From the NCBI RefSeq assembly GCF_002917105.1, contig NZ_PQFZ01000003.1, positions 29,808 to 93,807 of the forward strand: a DNA stretch of 64,000 nt, given 5' to 3'. Positions within the stretch are counted from its first letter, which is position 1. Every line of letters starts with the position of its first letter. Shown here piece after piece: positions 28,424-36,363 of the stretch. The notes under the pieces are model-generated. The model saw only the letters and a list, made by a program, of their open reading frames with translations, had not been told where the DNA came from and did not search any database. Both the position numbers and the translations under genes were made by a program. This DNA is from Allobosea psychrotolerans (GTDB taxonomy: Bacteria > Pseudomonadota > Alphaproteobacteria > Rhizobiales > Beijerinckiaceae).

Positions 28424-31400
28424 TCAGCCTTGCCTGGGCGGCGGGGCCGTGCTTTCGGCAGCGCCGGTCTGGCCCTCGGCCGGTGGCTGCTCGGGTCTGG
28501 GGCGTTGCCGCACGGCGGTGGAGTAGCCCGGGTAGCGGGCACGATAGGCCGTCATGAAGTCGGTCAAGCTGTCGGAGCTCGCCGCCGCGCGCGCCATCTC
28601 GCGGATGTCGGAGGCCTTGGCGCGGCTGGCTCCGGTGACGAAGGCGAAGGTGCGCGCATCCGTGCTCTGCGCCATCTTGGCGGCGAACTTGCCCCGCAGC
28701 CGGTCCAGCGAGAGAGCCTCGTTCGACATGACATAGGAAATCGCGCTGCGCATCACGTCGGCGCGCTCGCTTTCGCTGAGGGGCGCAGTGCCGCGCCAGC
28801 TTTCGCCGAGCATGCGTTCATGCGCCTCGCCGGCCTCGCGCCAGCGCTTGCCGGTCCAGAAGATATCGGAGCGCAAACGGTCGACCTCCGGCCCGCGCTC
28901 CTCTTCCAGCAATTCGAGCGCCTGGTCGGTGCGCGACAGATCGGACAGTGCCTTGGCCTCGAGCAGCAGGCGGGCACGCTTGACGTCGGCGGGCAGTTCG
29001 ATCAGCCGCGTCGTGTTGAGCGCGCGCAGCGCCTCGACCGGCTTGCCGTTCATCAGGCTGATCATGGCGAGCTTGGTGGCGACGGTGGACCGCGCCGCGC
29101 CGGTCAGGCGCTTCTCGATCTGGTATCGCAGGATTTCGCCCGCCTGATCCAGCAGGTCGAGCTCGACCAGCCTGTCGGCCAGGAGCCGGGTGATTTCGTC
29201 GCCGCGCCGGCCGACCGGCAGGAATTCCTTGAAATCGTAGAACAGGGCCAGCGCTTCGATGCGCGACAGCTGTTCGGTGCCGCGCCCGCTGAACAATTCG
29301 GCGAAGCGCTGAGCGGTCTCGTCATGCATGCGCCGCGTCAGCGGGTTGTCGGGGTAGTTCTCATTTGCCCGGCGCGCGACCATGAAGGCGTCGCGCCAGC
29401 GCTGGTGGTCGGCATAGAGCCGACCGAGCTCGGCCAGCGCCTCCATCTCCAGATCGCCGCCGCGCCAGATGATCGATACCGTCTCCAGGCGGGCGATGGC
29501 TTCGTCGGACGATATGTCCGGTCGCTTTTCGGCCTGTACGAGCTTGACCGCGCGCAGTTGCGCCTCGGCAGCAACAGGCCGGCTGCGTGCGTCGAACAAG
29601 GGCTTGTAGCCGTTCAGCGCCGCTTCCGGCCGGCCGCCGACATCGTCGAGGATGGCACGCAGGAGTGCGAGCTCCTCGGGGTCCACCAGGCCGTGCGGCA
29701 GGTTCGAGAGTTTTTCGATCTCGCGCTCGGCGATGGTGAGGTCTTGCATCGCCAGTGCCGCGCGGGCCTTCGCGAGGCGCAGTTCGGCCTGGATCTCCGG
29801 AGGATAGCGATCGAGGATCGCCTCGGCGCGGCGAAAGCCGATGAGCGCCTGGGCGTTGCGCCCAAGTCTCTGCTCCGGCAAAGCTCGCCAGAGGCCGGCT
29901 TCGACATCCTCCTTGATCGGGCCGGCATCGAAGGCGGTGATCGCCTCCTGATTGCGATGCATGCGTACCGCGATCAGCCCCTTCAGGAAGAGCGGTTCGC
30001 GCTGGTTCCGCATGGCCGGGTCGTCTGCCATCATTGCCGACAGGGGACCATTGGCTTCCGCCATCAGGCCATTGGCGGCGTAGAACCGCGCCAAGGCGAG
30101 GCGCGCCTCGGATTTGCGGGCGCGCGAGGCATCGGCAACGTCGCGCAGCAGGGCGCGTGCGCCGTCCCTCACGGTGTCGACGTGCAGCTTGTCCCATCGC
30201 TCGGGGTCGAGCAGGGGCGGCTGGGCGACCGCAGTCTGGCTCGTGTCGCTCGGCGCATCGGCGGGTATGTCGAGCGTCACCGTCAAGCCACCGGAGCGAC
30301 CGATCTGGGCCTGGTCGGCCGTGGCGCGCACCACGAGATCGTCGGCGCGGGGCGCGACGGCAAGTCCATGGGCGGTCTCGAGCAAGCTGAACTCGACGAA
30401 CTGATAGGGCTTGGCCGTGAGGCGCGTCGGGCCGAATGCCGTGGCAACAGCCAGCGGCGTCCCGGACGGACCCGGCTCGAGCCAGTGCACCCCGGTCATG
30501 CCTGACAGCGGTACGGCGAGAATGGTCTGGCCGCGCTCGTCGATCGCGCGGCGCGGCGCGATCGGGCTCGCCGGCTTCTTCTGCTGTTCGCCGAGGCTCA
30601 GCGACCAGGTCGGGCCGTCGTCGATCAGCCGTGTCAGTTGCTGATTCGCCAGTCGCAGACGCACCAGCGTGACCTTGCCCTCGCGGGTCACTGTCGCGTC
30701 TTGGACGAGTTGCGGCAGGATGGTCTTGAAATCGGCCGGGTTGATCGTGTCGCGCGTGTCGAAGACGAGCGTGACGATTCCCGCGTCGACGAAGGCGGCC
30801 GCGCCGGTCATGCGCGGGAAGCGGAAATCGATATGGCCGCCTTGTGCAGTGCCGGCGGCCTCGATCTTTACCGCCTGGGGTGTCGGGTCGACGACCGGCG
30901 GGACGACAGCCGCAGGAACGGTCGCGGGCTGGCTGTCGGGAGTGACGGCGGAAGCCACTGGCGCAGCCGGCAGGGAGGCAGGCGTCGGCGGGGCCTTCAC
31001 CGCCGCATCCGTTCCCTCCGGCAGGCTCGCCAATGTCGGCCCAACCGCTTTGGTGGGGCGCAGGAGATCGACCGTCAGCCCGTCCTCGTCCTGGAAGTTC
31101 CTGACCTGCCAGTCCTTCGGAATCGAGAGTTCAAGTCGTGTCGCGGTCTCGTCGGTCTCGTGGGAGAGCAGCGCGACACCGTCCGGCAAGGCGCGTTTGA
31201 GGGCTGCGGGCTCGACCGTCAGAGGCTGGTCGAGGGTCAGCTTCAGAGTGCCGTCCCCGAGCGCAGTCGTGAGACTGGTCCCGGGAGGTGCCTGGAAGAT
31301 CAGGCGCTCCAGCGTCGGCAGCCTGGCGCCGCGCACGATCAAAGGCTTGTTCTGGGGCCGTGGTTGACGGGCAGCTTCCTTGACGCGAGCTTCGGCCTGC

Positions 31401-31867
31401 TTCAAGCGCTCCGCCATATCGGCGATTACTTCGGGCGGCGGCCCGGGCAGCAATCCGGTCCAGTTCTCGGGCAAAAGATCGATGAAGGCCTTGTCGCCGG
31501 CCTCGATCAGATTGGCGCGGAACCTCTTGGGCAGCGCGAAACGCATGCCGCGCCCGTCGGGATCGAGCCGCGCCAGGGTGATGTATTCTGGCAGCTCTTT
31601 GGCGATCTTGTTGATGTCGATCTTCACCGGGGAGGCGAAGGCGACCACGAGCACGCCGTTGTTGAGGCGAATACGGGTCGGCGTCGGCTCGTCGAAGGTC
31701 AGGGCGAGGCGGCCGAAGCCCGGCGGCATGTCCTGGCCGCGCAAGGTGGCGTTGGCGGCGAGCGCGGGTTCGCCCAGGCCCGCACCGATGGCGAGCGCAG
31801 CCAATCCGATACCGAAGGCAAGGGAACGCGGGACACGCAAAACCGGAGAACTCACGCAACGCGACAT
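28424..31867 (-). CDS. Large secreted TPR protein in the flagellar cluster
   Basis: This 1147-residue protein has a signal peptide (about residues 1-37, ending EPALAA). The N-terminal half (about 40-560) is built of beta-rich AMIN-like modules such as GRLALTFDEPTPTRIRL, LVVAFASPVKIDI and HIDFRFPRMTGAAAFVDAG, separated by a Pro/Ala linker. The C-terminal half (about 590-1110) is helical with TPR-like pairs, e.g. EARLALARFYAANGLMAEA and LAELGRLYADHQRWRDAF. Proteins of this layout recur in flagellar loci of Rhizobiales, but no precise role is established to my knowledge. A weak CtrA-like site lies upstream. It may act in the periplasm in motor or envelope assembly. Confidence 0.75.
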   Translation of the reverse strand: MSRCVSSPVLRVPRSLAFGIGLAALAIGAGLGEPALAANATLRGQDMPPGFGRLALTFDEPTPTRIRLNNGVLVVAFASPVKIDINKIAKELPEYITLARLDPDGRGMRFALPKRFRANLIEAGDKAFIDLLPENWTGLLPGPPPEVIADMAERLKQAEARVKEAARQPRPQNKPLIVRGARLPTLERLIFQAPPGTSLTTALGDGTLKLTLDQPLTVEPAALKRALPDGVALLSHETDETATRLELSIPKDWQVRNFQDEDGLTVDLLRPTKAVGPTLASLPEGTDAAVKAPPTPASLPAAPVASAVTPDSQPATVPAAVVPPVVDPTPQAVKIEAAGTAQGGHIDFRFPRMTGAAAFVDAGIVTLVFDTRDTINPADFKTILPQLVQDATVTREGKVTLVRLRLANQQLTRLIDDGPTWSLSLGEQQKKPASPIAPRRAIDERGQTILAVPLSGMTGVHWLEPGPSGTPLAVATAFGPTRLTAKPYQFVEFSLLETAHGLAVAPRADDLVVRATADQAQIGRSGGLTVTLDIPADAPSDTSQTAVAQPPLLDPERWDKLHVDTVRDGARALLRDVADASRARKSEARLALARFYAANGLMAEANGPLSAMMADDPAMRNQREPLFLKGLIAVRMHRNQEAITAFDAGPIKEDVEAGLWRALPEQRLGRNAQALIGFRRAEAILDRYPPEIQAELRLAKARAALAMQDLTIAEREIEKLSNLPHGLVDPEELALLRAILDDVGGRPEAALNGYKPLFDARSRPVAAEAQLRAVKLVQAEKRPDISSDEAIARLETVSIIWRGGDLEMEALAELGRLYADHQRWRDAFMVARRANENYPDNPLTRRMHDETAQRFAELFSGRGTEQLSRIEALALFYDFKEFLPVGRRGDEITRLLADRLVELDLLDQAGEILRYQIEKRLTGAARSTVATKLAMISLMNGKPVEALRALNTTRLIELPADVKRARLLLEAKALSDLSRTDQALELLEEERGPEVDRLRSDIFWTGKRWREAGEAHERMLGESWRGTAPLSESERADVMRSAISYVMSNEALSLDRLRGKFAAKMAQSTDARTFAFVTGASRAKASDIREMARAAASSDSLTDFMTAYRARYPGYSTAVRQRPRPEQPPAEGQTGAAESTAPPPRQG

Positions 31868-31927
31868 GAACGGGCCGGAGCTGCCTGACCAGGCCGTCCG
31901 CCTGCTTCGGACGCTAGCTTGTCAAGG

Positions 31928-31942
31928 ATAATGCCGGGTTAA
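31928..31942 (-). promoter_or_regulatory. Near-match CtrA box upstream of the TPR gene
   Basis: On the minus strand TTAA-N7-TTAT differs by one base from the CtrA consensus. It is 60 bases before the start of the TPR gene at 31867. Confidence 0.35.
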
Positions 31943-32243
31943 CGTGGCCTCGGCATAATATCCTTGCGGAACAGTCGTTTAGAAGGTTCGCCGGGATTTC
32001 GGGCTTGGGAAGCAGGGAGCCGTGGCGGGGCGGCCATGGCAGCGTGCCAGCCCGCGGTGATTGCGAGTGCGCACGCGACCTGCGTTTACCCGCCGGCTGC
32101 GCGCTGGCTTGACGTTCGCAAAGCCGGGATCATGCAGTGCCGGCTAAAAAACGGGTGCAATTATCGAGAAATTAACCATACTGCTGTACCGGTCAGTAGT
32201 GGGTCGCGTTCTATCCGAAACAAGATCCGGGTTGGAGGACGCC

Positions 32244-32327
32244 ATGCTGATCTATGTCGGGATTTTCTATTTGTCGTGCTTCGCGGTCTTCCTGGAGCTG
32301 GTCGATCGCGCTCCGGTCATGGATTGA
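32244..32327 (+). CDS. Small membrane ORF, 27 residues
   Basis: An ATG preceded by a strong ribosome site (TTGGAGGAC, 4-7 bases away) opens a 27-codon frame. It starts MLIYVGIFYLSCFAVFLELV and ends in Asp-Arg-Ala-Pro-Val-Met-Asp. The first 20 residues make one hydrophobic helix. It is not recognised, and such tiny membrane peptides are often missed. The good ribosome site is the main support. Confidence 0.45.
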   Translation: MLIYVGIFYLSCFAVFLELVDRAPVMD

Positions 32328-32415
32328 CGTCCAGCAGACGCCAGGCCGACCAGCCAAGAAATCCGATCCACGAAACCGTCGCGCTGACGAAAAGCAGCAC
32401 TATCGTGATGGTCAT
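32317..32415 (-). CDS. Small membrane ORF, 32 residues
   Basis: This frame, from an ATG at 32415, encodes one hydrophobic helix (TITIVLLFVSATVSWIGFLG) followed by WSAWRLLDVNP. Its last 11 bases overlap the end of the convergent 27-residue ORF. It can be extended upstream to a TTG at 32538, adding polar sequence. The ribosome site is weak. The helix looks protein-like, but the evidence is thin. Confidence 0.3.
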   Translation of the reverse strand: MTITIVLLFVSATVSWIGFLGWSAWRLLDVNP

Positions 32416-32597
32416 CAGCTTTTGAGCAAGCGTTTTCGCCGGGGCATGATCTGCTTGCGGCGCTCGGTTTTCACGCGTCGACTCGCCATCGCCTATGCCG
32501 GCAATCAGATCAGCGCTTGCCGCGGTCCGCGAATTCAAGAAGGCGGCCCTCTATTGCCTGACCGCGCCTGAGGGAAAACGACAATCGCCGGCTGCGT

Positions 32598-32637
32598 CAA
32601 GCCCGGCCTTCCTTTTACAAGCCCGGCCTTCCTTTTA
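32598..32637 (+). repeat. 20-bp tandem duplication
   Basis: CAAGCCCGGCCTTCCTTTTA occurs twice in a row without change. It is intergenic with no obvious function, probably a replication slippage product. Confidence 0.9.
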
Positions 32638-33032
32638 AAGGAGAGGCGTCGGATTACGCGCGAATCCCCCGTGGTTTTCAAGCGCCTGCGGGATCGACCT
32701 AAGGCCGTGCGTCGGCCGGTTCGTCTCAACGGCTTCAGGAGTTGGCGCGCGGCCATGGATGTGAATGACCATGTCACGGCTTGGCGTCGTCACGGCCAGC
32801 GGCGTGCGCCAATCTCGTTCCAGAAGCCGATCAGGCTGCTGGCGACAAGCGTCATCGGGGCCGCGCTTGGTTTGATCCAAGGGCCATGGCGCGTTCTTCA
32901 GTCATTGTCGGCCATGATGGATGAGGACGCATGCCGCTTGCGGACGCTGCTCGCTGGCATTGCTTCGGATCGGTGCGATCAGAGCAATTCTTGATCCGAC
33001 AGGATCGTTCAATTGCGATCGATCTTTGCCTT

Positions 33033-33080
33033 AACGCGTTTTCTTCACCCGAACCGCTATCCACTTCGCTCGAAAACGCT
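33033..33080. repeat. Dispersed palindromic repeat, type A copy 3
   Basis: This copy runs from AACGCGTTTTCTTCACCCG to CTCGAAAACGCT and ends directly at the motE stop codon (33081). An imperfect hairpin (about 32986-33025, AGAGCAATTCTTGATCC... ) precedes it, as in copy 2. Confidence 0.85.
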
Positions 33081-33920
33081 CTACCGGCGTGGAGCGGGTG
33101 CGATGGCCGGCAGTTCGTTGCCCGGCAGCGGCGTGAGTTCAGCCGTATTGCGCTCCGGCGCGCGCGAGCTCGTGGCGAGGGCCACCGTCAGCTTCTCGGC
33201 CCGGTCGGGCGCCATGGCGGCGAGCACGTCGGACATCTTGCGCGGGTTCATCTGCTGGACAACCGGCAGCAGCACGTCGAGGCCGAGGCGGTCGAAGACG
33301 CGCGCGGCGTCCTTCGGCTTCATCGTCTCGTACATGATCACGAGATTCTTGATCGCCTTGAGTTCGTCCTCGGCGGGCTTGCGCTTGGGGCCGTCGACCT
33401 TGTCTTCGAGCTGCTTCAGGTCGCCGACACGGCCGTCGAGCTTCTTCTCGGCGGTATCGAGCAGGCGTTCGCGCATCTCCAGTTCACGAATCCGGGCATC
33501 GATCTCTTCGCGCCGCTCGCCGAGGCGTTCGAGAATGGCGCGCTCAGCAGGAGAGGTGGCCTTGGCCGTGCCGTTGACGATGCCGGCCTTGTTGTTGGGG
33601 TTGGCGGCGCGCGCCGCCTCGGCCTTGGCTTCCGCCTCGGCCTTCTCCTGCTCCTTCTTCGGGTCAGGCTTGTCGACCGAGCCGGTCGTCTCCGGGTCGC
33701 GCAGGGTGCCATCGGGTGCGTGCGCCTGGGCGATCACCTTGGCGAGGCCCCAGACCTGGGGCTCCGGCTTCACTGGCCGGGTACTGTCGGAGGAAAAGAC
33801 GCTCGCGCTTGCCGGCACCTTTCCCGGATAGGGCTCCGCCGTCCAGGCAAGCAGCTTCAGCGCCAGGAGGCCCATGGCGCCGAGAATCACTGCCGGAAAG
33901 AGGCGGGGCCTTTCGATCAC
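33081..33920 (-). CDS. motE: MotE-family protein (MgtE-N-like domain)
   Basis: This 279-residue protein has an N-terminal signal or anchor helix (LFPAVILGAMGLLALKLLAW). A polar linker and a coiled coil (about residues 120-175, LGERREEIDARIRELEMRE...) follow. The conserved helical domain then contains LVIMYETMKPKDAARVFDRL and VVQQMNPRKMSDVLAAM, as in MotE and FliG-like MgtE N domains. In Sinorhizobium MotE is the periplasmic chaperone of MotC. It starts with GTG and overlaps the stop of the upstream gene (GTGA), in the fliL-fliM-DUF6468-motE operon. Confidence 0.85.
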   Translation of the reverse strand: MIERPRLFPAVILGAMGLLALKLLAWTAEPYPGKVPASASVFSSDSTRPVKPEPQVWGLAKVIAQAHAPDGTLRDPETTGSVDKPDPKKEQEKAEAEAKAEAARAANPNNKAGIVNGTAKATSPAERAILERLGERREEIDARIRELEMRERLLDTAEKKLDGRVGDLKQLEDKVDGPKRKPAEDELKAIKNLVIMYETMKPKDAARVFDRLGLDVLLPVVQQMNPRKMSDVLAAMAPDRAEKLTVALATSSRAPERNTAELTPLPGNELPAIAPAPRR

Positions 33921-34369
33921 GCGGCCTGGCCTTCCAGGCGCCGGGCGGCGCGGGTGCGGATGGCGGCCGCGGATTCGGCGGCGCTGACCATGCGCGAAAT
34001 CGGGGTGGGCTCGGGAGCTGACGGCTCCGTGGCTTTCGGCGCGACCAGCGTGGCGGCGCTGACGATCTGCGAGATCCGCTCCATCACGGTCTGGCCGGCT
34101 TCGATCTGGGCGGCGAGGTCGGCGGCGTAGCGCTCGGCAGTGCGCAGGCGCTCGGCCAGGGTGCGGTCGCAGTCGCCCAACGTCAGCTTCAACCCGGCGA
34201 TGGCGCGCTCGGCGGTATCGGTCGCCGAGATCAGCGCGCCGACGGTCTGGCGCATGGCGCCTTCGTCGGCCTTCAGCCGCTCGATGCGCTTGGCCAGCAC
34301 GTAGCAGGTGATGATGGTCGCGACGAGGAGGCTTGCGACGAGGGCATCGGCGATGAGGGTGATCGTCAT
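33917..34369 (-). CDS. DUF6468-type flagellar-locus membrane protein
   Basis: This 150-residue protein has an N-terminal membrane helix (LIADALVASLLVATIITCYVL). A cytoplasmic helical segment rich in Ala/Glu/Arg (RIERLKADEGAMRQTVGALI...) and a Pro-rich stretch before a basic C-terminus (ISRMVSAAESAAAIRTRAARR) come after it. It matches the uncharacterised family found between fliM and motE in alphaproteobacteria (DUF6468, from memory). The ATG at 34369 is chosen because the longer frame runs into fliM. Function is unknown; the position suggests a motor or stator role. Confidence 0.7.
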   Translation of the reverse strand: MTITLIADALVASLLVATIITCYVLAKRIERLKADEGAMRQTVGALISATDTAERAIAGLKLTLGDCDRTLAERLRTAERYAADLAAQIEAGQTVMERISQIVSAATLVAPKATEPSAPEPTPISRMVSAAESAAAIRTRAARRLEGQAA

Positions 34370-34388
34370 GGCTTGGTGAGTATCCGCG

Positions 34389-35522
34389 TCAGGAGGGGGA
34401 ACCGAGATGGCTCGTGGCGCTGTCGAAGGCGGCGATCGTGGTCTTGGAGCGGCGCAGTGGGCTGACGACCTGAACGGCGATCTTGTCGTCGACGCGCCCG
34501 ATCCGGCCCTCGCTGACAATGAAGTCGCCGCAGCGCAGTGCGACCGTCGAATCGGGCCTGGCGTCGAACATCAAAGTGTCGCCGATCTCGAGTTTCATCA
34601 CCCGCTTCAGCGGCATCTGCGTCTCGTGGAGCACGCAGGTCACGGCGACGTCGGTCTGCCAGACCTCGGTCGCCAGATGGTTTTCCCAGATCGCATCGCG
34701 CCCGAGCTTCTCACCCATGAAGCTTTCGAGCAGCAATTCGCGGATCGGCTCGATCGTGGCGTAAGGCAGCAGCAGATGCAGGCAGCCGCCCCGACCTTCC
34801 ATGTCGAATTTGAGCTCGACGCGTATGGCGGCATTGGCTGGCCGGGAGATCGAGACGAAGCGTGGATTGGACTCGATGCGATCGACCGTGAAGCGCACGG
34901 GCGAGAGCGGTTTGAAGGCGGCCTCGGCATCGCTCAGAATCAGCGCGATGACGCGCTTGAGCATGTTGATTTCGATCGAGGTGAAGGGGCGGCCGTCGAC
35001 ACGCGGCGCCGGCTGGCCGCGCTTGCCGCCAAACATCGTGTCGAGCACGGAATAGATCAGCGAGGACTCGATCGTGATCAGGCCGAAATTGTCCCACTCC
35101 TCGGCCTTGAACACCGAGAGCATGGCGGGCAGCGAGATCGAATTGATGTAGTCGCCAAAGCGCACCGAGCGGATGCTCTCCAGCGAGACCTCGACATTGT
35201 CGGTGAAGAAGTTGCGCAGGCTGGTCGAGAGCAGGCGCACGAGACGCTCGAAGATGATCTCGAGCATCGGCAGGCGTTCATAGGCGACCGAGCCGGAATC
35301 GACGATGGCCTGGATGCCGTTGCGGGCGTCCCTGTCGTCGCCGATGGAGAAACCGAGCATCGTGTCGATTTCGTCTTGCGACATCAGGCGGTCGGTGCCG
35401 CCATCCTGCTCGCCTTCCTCCATCAGCAAGTCGGGCATGGTCGCCCACTCGGCCGCCATCCCTTCCGGGCTGAGGGGCTCGTTCTTGGGCTTGCCGGTTG
35501 GATCGAGGTCGTCGTTGCTCAT
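34389..35522 (-). CDS. fliM: Flagellar motor switch protein FliM
   Basis: FliM is the C-ring protein that binds CheY-P and sets rotation direction. The 377-residue product has an N-terminal region with LMSQDEIDTMLGF, the middle CheC-like domain (SLESIRSVRFGDYINSISLPAMLSVF ... GLITIESSLIYSVLDTMFGG) and a C-terminal SpoA domain (LKLEIGDTLMFDARPD...). The N-terminal 45 residues are longer than in enterobacteria, as in other Rhizobiales. Transcribed after fliL, before the DUF6468 gene. Confidence 0.95.
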   Translation of the reverse strand: MSNDDLDPTGKPKNEPLSPEGMAAEWATMPDLLMEEGEQDGGTDRLMSQDEIDTMLGFSIGDDRDARNGIQAIVDSGSVAYERLPMLEIIFERLVRLLSTSLRNFFTDNVEVSLESIRSVRFGDYINSISLPAMLSVFKAEEWDNFGLITIESSLIYSVLDTMFGGKRGQPAPRVDGRPFTSIEINMLKRVIALILSDAEAAFKPLSPVRFTVDRIESNPRFVSISRPANAAIRVELKFDMEGRGGCLHLLLPYATIEPIRELLLESFMGEKLGRDAIWENHLATEVWQTDVAVTCVLHETQMPLKRVMKLEIGDTLMFDARPDSTVALRCGDFIVSEGRIGRVDDKIAVQVVSPLRRSKTTIAAFDSATSHLGSPS

Positions 35523-35564
35523 GTCTTCGTCGTCATCCCGGCTGGCGCGCGGAGCCCGGGGGGC

Positions 35565-36071
35565 TCACTGCACCAGCAATTCCTTGAACAGCACCGCGTC
35601 GATCTTGGCCGGATAGACCGTGACGTTGACGCGGCGCAGCAATTCTTCCTTGAGGCGATACATGCCAGCCGAACCTTCCAGATCGGCCGGGCGCAATTCG
35701 CGCATGAACACCTGGAAGGCGTCCTCGACACGCGGCAGCAGCGGCTTGATCTCCTCGGAGACCTTGGCGTCGGCGATCTCGAGCACGACCTTGACCTTGA
35801 TGATCGGCTGGCGGTCCTGCTGGCCGCCCGGCGAGATGCCGATCATCATGTCCCTCATCTCGACGAAGCTCGCCGGCTTCTTGGCGGCCTTCGCATGCTC
35901 GGCCGCTGCGATCTGCTCCGGGGAGGGCTGCTTCAGGAAGAAGAACCAGCCGCCGCCGAGCCCGGCGAGCAGCAGCACGCCGCCGAGGATCATGATCAGC
36001 TTCTTCTTGCCGGGCTTGGGCGCTTCGCCGCCGGCATCGTCTTCGTCGGTCTTTCCGGTCTTCTTCGACAT
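35565..36071 (-). CDS. fliL: Flagellar basal-body protein FliL
   Basis: FliL is a single-pass inner-membrane protein that surrounds and supports the stators. The 168-residue product has a charged N-terminus (KKTGKTDEDDAGGEAPKPGK), one helix (LIMILGGVLLLAGLGGGWFFFL, about residues 27-48) and the periplasmic FliL domain, with KVKVVLEIADAKVSEEIKPLLPRVEDAFQVFM and a final VLFKELLVQ typical of the family. It is the first gene of fliL-fliM-DUF6468-motE, with a CtrA box upstream. Confidence 0.95.
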   Translation of the reverse strand: MSKKTGKTDEDDAGGEAPKPGKKKLIMILGGVLLLAGLGGGWFFFLKQPSPEQIAAAEHAKAAKKPASFVEMRDMMIGISPGGQQDRQPIIKVKVVLEIADAKVSEEIKPLLPRVEDAFQVFMRELRPADLEGSAGMYRLKEELLRRVNVTVYPAKIDAVLFKELLVQ

Positions 36072-36144
36072 CGCAGCACCGCCTCGGGCTGGGTGCGTGC
36101 GGCATCGGTGCCTTGCTCCCTCGCGTCACCCTGATCAATCACGG

Positions 36145-36159
36145 TTAACGTGTCGTTAA
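36145..36159. promoter_or_regulatory. CtrA box between fliL and flgF
   Basis: TTAA-CGTGTCG-TTAA perfectly matches the CtrA consensus. It lies 74 bases before the fliL start on the minus strand and is well placed to drive the fliL operon. flgF has its own sigma-54 promoter. Confidence 0.75.
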
Positions 36160-36278
36160 GGACGGCAAATCTTGCCGGGTCATTTCTGCCCGAAGCCCCG
36201 AATTTGCCGGGCAGGACAAAGGCATGAAAACCAAGAATATGTATTATAAATCAATATACTATGTGATTTTAACCATGT

Positions 36279-36293
36279 TGGCACAGCGCTTGC
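36279..36293 (+). promoter_or_regulatory. Sigma-54 promoter for flgF-flgG-flgA-flgH
   Basis: TGGCAC-AGCGC-TTGC is a perfect -24/-12 element. Transcription would begin near 36305, about 60 bases before the flgF GTG at 36364. A frame start at 36298 would overlap this promoter region, so it can be discounted. An AT-rich stretch (36230-36275) precedes it. Confidence 0.88.
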
Positions 36294-36363
36294 GGCTGTG
36301 GTGCTGCGATGGCTGCGCTGGGGAGCGTCGAAGCGATCGCGGGACAATTCGGGAGACCATGCC

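Larger units (their letters stand above)
31943..33032. other. 1.1-kb intergenic region with small ORFs and repeats
   Basis: No full-length gene is supported between the TPR gene and motE. The region holds two short convergent membrane ORFs (32244-32327 and 32317-32415), a 20-bp tandem repeat (32598-32637) and, at its right end, a hairpin plus a type A repeat. Longer open frames on both strands lack ribosome sites and family resemblance. Confidence 0.6.

Noticed and set aside
31964-32571. Plus-strand frames of 100-150 codons in the TPR-motE gap
   Set aside because: They have no ribosome sites, no hydrophobic or domain pattern, and unusual composition. Only the 27-codon frame in this stretch has a convincing ribosome site.
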